A stretch of 64,000 bases of DNA, taken from contig CM040434.1 of NCBI GenBank assembly GCA_022702705.1, forward strand, positions 60,133,022-60,197,021. The letters are read 5' to 3'. Made by a program: the position numbers and the translations under genes. The number at the start of each line of letters is the position of its first letter. Position 1 is the stretch's first letter. This document shows positions 53,651-63,914 of this stretch, one piece after another. This DNA is from Papilionanthe hookeriana x Papilionanthe teres (lineage: Eukaryota; Streptophyta; Magnoliopsida; Asparagales; Orchidaceae). The notes beneath the pieces were generated by a model that saw only the letters and a list, made by a program, of their open reading frames with translations, searched no databases and was not told the DNA's origin.

Positions 53651-55299
53651 AACTAATTTTAACCTAATGACCACCCATCGACCTAATAGTTCAACTTTCG
53701 ACTCAAAAGTCATCTTCGGTCAAAATGGTCAATTTTCGACCCAATGACCAACCCATCGAATCCAACAAGATCAACTTTCGACCAAAAAGTCTTCTTCGGT
53801 CATAATGGCCAATTCTTAACCCAACTACCAACTCATCGACCAAATAAGTCAACTTTTCGACCAAAATTCAACTTTGATCAAAATGGATCAATTTCTGACC
53901 TAATTACTCACACCGTCAATCTAATCGGGTTAACTTTTAACAAAAAATCTAATTTTGCAATGCAAAATAGATCAACTTTTCGACCAAAAGTCATATTTAG
54001 TCAAAATGGTTAATTTCCGACCCAATGACCCCCATCGACCCAAAGTGTAACTTTCGACAAAAAGTCAATCTTGGCCAAAATATTCAATTTTTAACCTAAT
54101 GACCAACCTATTGACTCAAAAGTCAACTTTCGACCAAAAAGTCAACTTTGGTCAAAATGGTCAATATTCGACCTAATGAACAACCCATCGAATCCAACAT
54201 GTCAACTTTTGACCAAAAAGTCAATTTTGGTCAAAATAGTCAATTTTTGGCTTAATGACCAGCCATTGACCCAATTGGTCAGATTTTGACAAAAAAGTCA
54301 ATTTTAGTCAAAATAGTCAATTTTTAACCTAATGACCAATTTTTGACCCAATAAGCTAATCTCTGACCAAAAAGTCAACTTTGGTTAAAGTGGTCAATCC
54401 TTGACCCAATGACCAACCCATTGGCCCAATAAGTGAACTTTTGACCAAAAAGTCAATTATGGTCAAAAAGATCATTCCTTGACCCAATGAACAACCCATT
54501 GGCCTAATATGTCAACTTTTGACCAAAAAGCCAATTTTGGTCGAAAAATACAATTTTTAACTTAATGACCAATTATTGACCCAATAAGTCAATCTCTGAC
54601 TAAAAAGTTAACTTTGGTCAAAATAGTCAATCCTTGGCCCAATTACCAACTCAAAGACCCAATAGGTCAACTTCTGACCAACAAGTCAATTTTGGTGGAA
54701 ATAGTCAATTTTTGACCTAATGACCACCCACTGACCCAATAGGTCAACTTTTGACAAAAAATTCAACTTTGGTAGAAATAGTTAATTTTTACTCAATGAC
54801 CAACCCATTGCCCAAATAAGTCAACTTTTGAATAAAATGTCATCTTTGGTCAAAATGGTCAATTCTTGACCCAATTACCAATTCATTAACCTAAACAGTC
54901 AACTTTCACCAAAAGTCGACTTTGGTCAAAATGGTTAATTTTCAACCCAATGACCACTCTCGTTGACTCCATCAAGCTAACTTCGACAAAAATTCACTTT
55001 TGGTCAAAAAAAGTCAAATTTTGACCTAACGACCAATTATTGACCCATTACATCAATCATTGACCAAAAAGTCAACTTTGGTCAAAATGCTCAATCCTTA
55101 ACCCAATGACAAACCCATTAACACAATATGTGAATTTTTGACCAAAAAGTCAATTTTTGTCAAAATAGTCAATGTTTGACCTAATGACCACCCATTGACC
55201 CAATAGTTCAACTTTTGACCAAAAAGTCAACTTGGGTCAAAATGGTCAATTGTTGACCCAATGACCAACCCAATCGACCGAATAGATCATCTTTCGACC

Positions 55300-57743
55300 A
55301 AAAAGTCATCTTCGGTCAAAATGGTCAATTCTTGATCTAACTACCAACTCGATCGACTAAAATATGTCAACTTTGACCAAAAAGTCAATTTTGGTCAAAA
55401 TGGATAATTTCTGACCCAATGACCACGCTGTTGACCTAATGGATTAAATTTTGACGAAGAATTCAATTTTCGTCAAAATAGGTCAACTTTTGACCAGAAG
55501 TTATCTTTGGTCAAAATGATTAATTTCTAACCCAATGACCCTCACGTTAACCTAAAGGGTTAACTTTTGACCAAAATTTCAATTTTGGCCAAAATAATCA
55601 ATTTTGGCCAAAATAATCAATTTTGGCCAAAATAATCAATTTTTGACCTAATGACCAATTATTGACCCTATAAGTTAATCTCTGACAAAAAAGTCTACTT
55701 TGGTCAAAATGGTCAATCCTTGACCCAATGAAAAACTCATTGACCCAATATGTCAACTTCTGACCAAAAAGTTAATTTTGGTCAAAATAGTCAATTTGTA
55801 ACTTAATGACTACACATTGACCTGATAGGTCAACTTTTGACCAAAAAGTCAATTTTAGTCAAAATACTCAATTTTTAACCAAATGACCAATCATTGACCC
55901 AAAAAGCCAATCTCTGACCAAAAAGTCAACTTTTGTCAAAAAAGTCAATCTTGACCCAATGACCAACCCGTTGACCCAATAGGTCAACTTTTGACCAAAA
56001 AGTCAACTTTAGTTAAAAAGATCAATCCTTGACCCAATGACCAACCATTAGCTTAATAGTCAATCTTTCGACAAAAAAGTCAATTTTCATCAAAATAATC
56101 ACTTTTCAACTTTAATGACCAATTATCGACACAATAAATCAAACTTCGAAGCAAAAAGTCAACTTTGGTCAAAATGGTCAATCTTTGACCTAATTACTCA
56201 ACCAAATGACCTAACAGGTCAACTTTCGACCAAAAAGTCAATTTTGGTCAAAATATCAATTTTTCGACCTAATGACCACCCATCGACCAAATAAGTCAAC
56301 TTTTCGACCAAAAAGTCAACTTGGTCGAAATGGTCAATTTTTGCTCCAATGACTAACTCATCAATCCAATATGTCGACTTCGACTAAAAAGTCATCTTTG
56401 GTCGAAATGGTCAATTCTCGACCCAGCTACTAACTCTTCGTCAAACAGTCAACCTTCGACCAAAAAGTCAACTTTCGTCAAAATGGTCAATTTCTCGACC
56501 CAATGATCAACCCCGTCGACCCATCAAGTTAACGCTCGACTAAAAATTAGTTTTATCAAAAAAGTCAAGTTTTCACCTGATGACTAATTATTGACCCAAT
56601 AAGTCAATCACTGACCTAAAAGTCAACTTTGGTCAAAAAATGCTCAATCCATGACCCAATGACAAACCCATTAACCCAATAGGTCAATTTTTGACCAAAA
56701 AGTCATTTTTGGTCAAAATAGTCAATTTTTGACCAAATGAACACCCATTGACCCAATAGTTCAACTTTTGACCAAAAAGTCAACTTTAGTTAAAATGGTC
56801 AATTGTTGACCTAATAAGCAACCCATCGAACCAATAAATCGTCTTTTGAACAAAAATCATCTTCGGTCAAAATGATGAATTCTTGACCCAACTACCAACT
56901 CATTGAGCAAATAGGTCAACTTTTTGACCAAAAAGTTAAATTCAGTCAAATGACAATTTTCGACCTAATAACCAATCTCTGTCTGACTAATGAGTTAACT
57001 TTCGACCAAAAAGTCAATTTTCGTCAAAATAAGTCAAACTTTAACCAAAAACTCATATTTGCTCAAAAAGTTTAATTTCGACCTAATGCGTTAACTTTTC
57101 GACCAAAAATTCAATTTTAGCCAAAATAGTCAATTTTTAACCTAATGACCAATTATCGACCCAATAAGTCAATCTCTCGACTAAAAAGTCAACTTTGTCA
57201 AAATGGTCCAACCTCGACCTAATGACAAACCCATCGACCTCAACAGTCATCTTTCGACCAAAAAGTCAATTTCGGTCAAAAAAGTCAATTTTTAACTTAA
57301 TGACTACCTATCGACTCCAAAAGGTCAACTTTTCAAAATAAACTCAATTTTAGTAAAAGTATTCAATTTTAACCTAATGACCAATTATCGACTCAAAGAA
57401 GCCAATCTCTCGACCAAAAAGTCAACTCTGGTCAAAAAAGTCAATCTCACTCCAAAGACCAACCCATCGACCTAACATGTCAACTTCGACCAAAAAGTCA
57501 ACTTTGGTCAAAATGTTCAATCTTGACCCAATGACCAACCCATCGAGCCTAATAGTCGACTTTCGACCAAAAAGTCAATTTTGGTCAAAATAGTCAATTT
57601 TGAATTAATGACCAATTATCGACACAATAAGTCAATCTCTCGACCTAAAAGTCAACTTTGGTCAAAATAATCAATCCTTGACCAAATGACAAACCCATAG
57701 ACCTAATAGGTTAACATTTGACCAAAAAGACAATTTTGGTCAA
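55300..57743. repeat. 2.4-kb duplicate pair, copy 1 (partner 61,500-63,914)
   Basis: Long near-identical stretches are shared with the partner: GACTAAAATATGTCAAC, GACGAAGAATTCAATTTT, ACCCTCACGTTAACCTAAAG, CCCTATAAGTTAATC, GTCTACTTTGG, GACTACACATTGACC, CATTAGCTTAATAG, AAATGCTCAATCCATGACCC and CCCATAGACCTAATAGG. The offset drifts from 6,192 bp (55,537/61,729) to 6,172 (56,574/62,746) and 6,169 (57,694/63,863). Similarity falls to background after about 57,743. This copy has three 19-bp GGCCAAAATAATC repeats (55,581-55,637). Confidence 0.9.
55581..55637. repeat. 19-bp slippage repeat, 3 copies
   Basis: AATTTTGGCCAAAATAATC starts at 55,581, 55,600 and 55,619. The matching place in the duplicate copy (61,772 and 61,791) has only two. 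The period equals two of the 10-bp building blocks of the monomer. Confidence 0.9.
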
Positions 57744-57999
57744 AAAGTTAATTTTTGGCCTAATGACCAATTATTAACCCAATATGTCAATCTTTGACCT
57801 AAAAGTGAACTTTGGTCAAAATGGTCAATCCTTGACCCAACGATAAACCCATTGGCCCAATAGGTCAACTTTTGACAAAAAAAAGTCAATTTTGGTCAAT
57901 ATAGTCATTTTTTGACCTAATGAGCACCCACTGACCCAATAGGTTAACTTTTGACCAAAAACTCAACTTTGGTCAAAATGGTCAATTTTTTACCCAATG

Positions 58000-60900
58000 A
58001 CCAACCCATCGACCCTAATAGATCAACTTCGACCAAAAAGTCATCTTCGATCAAAATGGTAAATTCTTAACCTAATTACCAACCTGATCGACCAAACAGT
58101 CAACTTTCAACAAAAAGTCAACTTCGGACAAAATTTTCAATTTTCGACCCAAAGACCATCTCGTCAATCTATCTCAAGCTTAACTTTCGACTAAAATTTA
58201 GTTTCGGTCAAAAAGTCAAATTTCACTCTAATGACCAATTATTTACACAATAAGTCAATCTCTGACCAAAATATCATCTGGTCAAAATGGTCAATCCATT
58301 ACCTAATGAGAAACCCATCGACCCAATAAGTCAATTCTTCGACCAAAAAGACAATTTTAGTCAAAATAATCAATTTTGATCTAATCACCACACATCGACC
58401 CAATAATTCAACTTTCACCAAAAAGTCAACTTTGGTCAAAATGATTAATTTTCAATCTAATGACTAACCCTCGAACTACTCAGATCAACTTTCGACCAAA
58501 ATGTCATCTTTCGACTAAAATGGTCAATTCTCGATCCAACTACCAACTCATTAACCAAATATGTCAACTTCGACCAAGAAGTCAACTTTGGTCAAAATGG
58601 ACAATTCTCGACTCTAATGACCACCCCTTTGATCCAATGGGTTAACTTTTGACCAAAAATTCAATTTTGCTCAAAATGGGTCAACTTTTGAACAAAAAGT
58701 CATATTTGGTCGAAATGGTTAATTTCTAACCCAATGACCTCCCATCGCTCACCCATCAAGTTAACTTTTCATCATAAAAATCAATTTTGGCCAAAATAAC
58801 ATACTTTTTAACCTAATGACCAATTATCGACCCAATAAGTCAATCTCCGACAAAAAAGTCAACTTTGGTCAAAATTGGCCAATCCTGACACAATGAAAAA
58901 CCCATCGATCTAATATGTCAACTTCTGACCAAAAGTTCAATTCGGTCAAAATAATATATTTTAACTTAATGACTACCCATCGACCTAATAAGTCAACTTT
59001 TGACCAAAATGACAATTTTGTCAAAAAGTTAATTTTTAACCTAATCACCAATTATCGATCCAAGAAGTAATCTCTCCACCAAAAAGTCAACTTCGTCAAA
59101 AAGGTCAATCTTGACCCAATGACCAACCCATCGACCCAATAAGTCAACTTTGATCTAAAAAGTCAACTTTGGTCTAAAAGATCATTCCTCACCCAATGAC
59201 CAACCCATCGGCTATAAGTCAACTTTCGACCAAAAGTCAATTTCGTCAAAATAGTCAATTTCGTCAAAATATCAATTTTCGACTTAATGACCAATTATCG
59301 ACCCAATAAGTCAATCTCCGACCAAAAGTCAACTTCGTCAAAATGGTCAATCTCGATCCAATTACCAACTCAATGACTCCAAAAGACTTTCGACCAAAAA
59401 GACAATTTGGTCAAAATGCTAATTTTCGACCTAATGACTAACCAATCGACCCAAATAGTCAACTTTCGACCAAAAAGTCAACTTCTGGTCGAAATGGTCA
59501 ATTTTACCCAATGACCAAACCATCGAATCCAATAAGTTCAACTTTGCGACTCAAAAGTCATCTTTGGTCAAAATGGTCAACTTCGACCCAATTACCCACT
59601 CATCCATCAACAGTCAACTTCGACTAAAAAGTCAACTTTTGTCAAAATGGTCAATTTCTCGACCTAATGACAACCCTCGTCAACCTACTGCAGTTAACTT
59701 TCGACTAAAATTCACGCTTTGATCAAAAAGCTAAGTTTCGACCTAATGACCAATTATCGACCTAATAAGTCAATCACTCATTAAAAAGTATAACTTCGAT
59801 AAAATGTTCAATCTCATGACCTAATGACAAACCCATTAACCTAATAGGTCAATTTCGACTAAAAAGACATTTTTAATCAAAATAACAATTTTTGACCTAA
59901 TGACCACACTATCGACCGAATAGTTTAACATTTGACCAAAAAGTCAACTTTGGTCAAAATAGTCAATTGTTGATCTAATGAGCAACTCATTGAACCAATA
60001 GATCATCTTTTGACTAAAAAATCATCTTCGGTCAAAATGGTCAATTCTTTACCCAACTACCAACTCATCGAGGATAATAGTCAACTTTCGACCAAAAAGT
60101 TAATTTTGGTCAAAATGGACAATTTCTGATCGAATGACCAATCCTGTTGACCCAATGAGTTAACTTTTGACTAAAAATTTCAATTTCAATCAAAATAGTC
60201 AACATTTCAACCAAATAATCATCTTTGGTCAAAATAGTTAATTTTTGACCCAATGTGTTAACTTTTGTCCAAAAATTCAATTTTGGCCAAAATAGTCAAT
60301 TTTTGACCTAATGACCAATCATTGACCCGATAAGTCAATCTCTGACCAAAAAGTCAACTTTACTCGAAATGGTCCAACCTTGACCCAATGACAAACCCAT
60401 TGACCCAATATGACATCTTCTGACCTAAAAGTCAATTTTGGTCAAAATAGTCAATTTTAAACTTAATGACTACCTCATCAATCAAAAGGTCAACTTTGAC
60501 AAAAAAGATAATTTTGGTAAAAGTAGTGAATTTTTGACCTCATGACCAATTATCGACCTAAGAAGTCAATCTCTAACCAAAAAGTCAACTTTCAGTCAAA
60601 AAGTCAATCTCTGATCTAATGACTAACCCATTGATCTAATAGGTCAACTTTGACTAAAAAGTCAACTTTGATCAAAATGATCAATTTTCGATCTAATGAC
60701 CAACCTCATTTCCATCTAATAGTTGATCTTTTATCAAAAAAGTTAATTTTTCGTCAAAATAGTCTAATTATTCAATTAATGACTAATTATCGACACAATA
60801 AGTCAATCTTCACCAAAAAGTCAACTTCGTCAAAATGATTAATCTCGATCAAATGACAAACCCATTGATCTAATAAAGTTAACTTTTGACCAAAAATGTC

Positions 60901-61460
60901 AATTTTGATCAATAATAACCATCGACCAAATGATCACTATCGACTCAATAGATCAACTTTCGATCAAAAAGTCGACTTTTCGCCAAATGGTCAATTTTTC
61001 AACAAATGACCAACTCATCAATCTAAAAGGTTTACTTTCACTAAAAAGTCATATTTGATCAAAATGGCCAATTTTGATCCAATATTAACTTATTCGCCAA
61101 ATAAGTTAACATCTGATCAAATGATCAACTTCGTCAAATAAATTTCGATCTAATGACCAACCTTGTCGACCATCAAGTTAACTTTGACCAAAATTCAATT
61201 TCGTCAAAAAGTTAATTCGACCTAATGACCAATTATCAATCCAATAAGTCAATCTCTCGACCAAAAAGTCAACTTTAGTCAAAATGGTCAATCTTCGACC
61301 CAATGACAAACCAATCGATCCAATATGTCCAACTTTTTACAAAAAAGTCAATTTCGTCAAAATAACTAATGTTCGACCTAATGACAACCCATCGACCTAA
61401 TAGTTCAACTTTCGACCAAAAAGTCAACTTCGGTCAAAATGGTCAATTTTCGACCCAATG
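58000..61460. other. Densest cluster of TTGACC to TCGACC/TCAATC transition patches
   Basis: Within ordinary monomers, TTGACC becomes TCGACC or TCGATC, CATTGACCC becomes CATCAATCT, TTTGGTC becomes TTCGTC and AATAGGTC becomes AATAGTC. Nearly all changes are transitions or loss of one base from GG, TTT or AAA. GTCAAC blocks are mostly spared. Smaller patches of the same kind lie at about 3,400-3,820, 8,100-8,760, 9,000-9,320, 12,830-12,990, 15,660-15,730, 19,100-19,370, 26,820-26,940, 30,960-31,015, 34,350-34,430, 36,940-37,050, 38,980-39,240, 40,770-40,940, 45,170-45,370, 46,020-46,820, 47,380-48,000, 50,700-50,950, 52,260-52,520 and 53,140-54,200. Confidence 0.75.
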
Positions 61461-61499
61461 ACTAACCTAATCGATCCAATAGATCAAATTTTGACCAAA

Positions 61500-63914
61500 A
61501 AGTCATCTTCGGTCAAAATGGTCAATTCTTGACCTAACTACCAACTGATTGACTAAAATATGTCAACTTTTGACCAAAAAGTCAATTTTGGTCAAAATGG
61601 ATAATTTCTGACCCAATGACCACCCTGTTGACCTAATGGGTTAAATTTTGACGAAGAATTCAATTTTCACAAAATAGTCAACTTTTCGACTGTAGTTATC
61701 TCGTCAAATGATTAATTTCTAACCCAATGACCCTCACGTTAACCTAAAGGTTAACTTTTGACCAAAATTTCAATTTTGGCCAAAATAATCAATTTTGGCC
61801 AAAATAATCAATTTTTGACCTAATGACCAATTATTGACCCTATAAGTTAATCTCTGACAAAAAAGTCTACTTTGGTCAAAATGGTCAATCCTTGACCCAA
61901 TGAAAAACCCATTGACCCAATATGTCAACTTCTGACCAAAAAGTTAATTTTGGTCAAAATAGTCAATTTATAACTTAATGACTACACATTGACCTAATAG
62001 GTCAACTTTTGACCAAAAAGTCAATTTTAGTCAAAATACTCAATTTTTAACCAAATGACCAATCATTGACCCAAAAAGCCAATCTCTGACCAAAAAGTCA
62101 ACTTTTGTCAAAAAAGTCAATCTCGATCTCAATGACCAACCCGTTGACCCAATAGGTCAACTTTTGACCAAAAAGTCAACTTTAGTTAAAAAGATCAATC
62201 CTTGACCCAATGACCAACCATTAGCTTAATAGGTCAACCTTTGACAAAAAAGTCAATTTTCGTCAAAATAGTCATTTTTTGACTTAATGACCAATTATTG
62301 ACACAAAAAATCAAACTCTGAGCAAAAAGTCAACTTTGGTCAAAATGGTCAATCCTTGACCTAATTACCAACAAAATGACCCAATAGGTCAACTTTTGAC
62401 CAAAAAGTCAATTTTGGTCAAAATAGTCAAATTTTGACCTAATGACCACCCATTGACCAAATAAGTCAACTTTTGACCAAAAATCAACTTCGTCCGAAAT
62501 GGTCAATTTTTCGCCTCAATGACCAACTCATCAACCCAATATGTCGATTTCGACTAAAAAGTCATCTTTGGTCGAAATGGTCAATTCTTGATCCAGTTAC
62601 CAACTCTTTGGCCAAATAGGTCAACCTTTGACCAAAAAGTCAACTTTGGTCAAAATGGTCAATTTCTGACCCAATGACAACCCTGTTGACCCATTGGGTT
62701 AACGTTTGACTAAAAAATTAGTTTTGGTCAAAAAAGTCAAGTTTTGACCTGATGACCAATTATTGACCCAATAAGTCAATCACTGACCTAAAAGTCAACT
62801 TTGGTTAAAAAATGCTCAATCCATGACCCAATGACAAACCCATTAACCCAATAGGTCAATTTTTGACCAAAAAGTCATTTTTGGTCAAAATAGTCAATTT
62901 TTGACCAAATGACCACCCATTGACCCAATAGTTCAACTTTTCGACCAAAAAGTCAACTTTAGTTAAAATGGTCAATTGTCGACCTAATAAGCAACCCATC
63001 AACTAATAAATCGCCTTTTCAACAAAAATCATCTTCGATCAAAATGATGAATTCTTGATCTAACTACCAACTCATCGAGTCAACAGGTCAACTTTTTGAC
63101 CAAAAAGTTAAATTTGGTCAAAATGGAGAATTTCTGACCCAATAACCACCCCGTTGACCCAATGAGTTAACTTTTGACCAAAAAGTCAATTTTCGTCAAA
63201 ATAAGTCAAACTTTAACCAAAAACTCATATTTGCTCAAAAAGTTTAATTTTTGACCTAATGTGTTAACTTTTGACCAAAAATTCAATTTTAGCCAAAATA
63301 GTCAATTTTTAACCTAATGACCAATTGTTGACCCAATAAGTCAATCGCTGACCAAAAAGTCAACTTTGGTCAAAATGGTCCAACCTTGACCTAATGACAA
63401 ACCCATTGACCCAATGTCATCTTCTGACCAAAAAGTCAATTTTGGTCAAAAAAGTCAATTTTTAACTTAATGACTACCCATTGACCCAAAAGGTCAACTT
63501 TTGAAAATAAACTCAATTTTAGTAAAAGTATTCAATTTTTAACCTAATGACCAATTATTGACCCAGTAAGCCAATCTCTGACCAAAAAGTCAACTTTGGT
63601 CAAAAAAGTCAATCTTGACCCAAAGACCAACCCATTGACCCAATAGGTCAACTTTTGACCAAAAAGTCAACTTTGGTCAAAATGATCAATCCTTGACCCA
63701 ATGACCAACCCATTGGCCTAATAAGTCGACTTCGACCAAAAAGTCAATTTTGGTCAAAATAGTTAATTTTCGAATTAATGACCAATTATCGACACAATAA
63801 GTCAATCTCCGACCAAAAAGTCAACTTTGGTCAAAATAATCAATCCTTGACCAAATGACAAACCCATAGACCTAATAGGTTAACATTTGACCAAAAAGAC
63901 AATTTTGGTCAAAA
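61500..63914. repeat. 2.4-kb duplicate pair, copy 2 (partner 55,300-57,743)
   Basis: Matches the partner through the same chain of rare variants. In the part 62,213-62,900 this copy keeps the regular TTGACC-type blocks, whereas the partner has TCGACC-type changes at the same places. Near 61,680-61,700 the reverse holds. The match ends at about 63,914, where this copy continues with GTCAACTTTTGACC and the partner with a shortened AAGTTAATTTTTGGCC. Confidence 0.9.
63625..63702. repeat. Reference example of one 78-bp monomer
   Basis: A near-consensus unit with all eight GAC/GTC blocks except one (GATC in place of GGTC at position 61). It contains the 15-bp dyad GGTCAACTTTTGACC at unit positions 22-36 (arms GGTCAA and TTGACC, spacer CTT) and the overlapping dyad TTGACCAAAAAGTCAA at positions 31-46 (arms TTGAC and GTCAA, spacer of 6). 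There is no CpG. Confidence 0.9.

Larger units (their letters stand above)
53969..63201. repeat. Six consecutive higher-order units of about 1.5 kb
   Basis: The shortened joint recurs at about 53,969, 55,481, 57,030, 58,678, 60,201, 61,676 and 63,202. Each joint is a pair of monomers from which about 40 bp in the middle is missing, giving about 117 bp in place of 156. Between joints there are about 18-19 monomers. The joints vary in sequence, so position and phase are better guides than the exact word. Confidence 0.75.

Noticed and set aside
53744..54013. 89-residue plus-strand frame
   Set aside because: Satellite translation with repeated STFDQKV/STFRPKF-like motifs at the monomer period.
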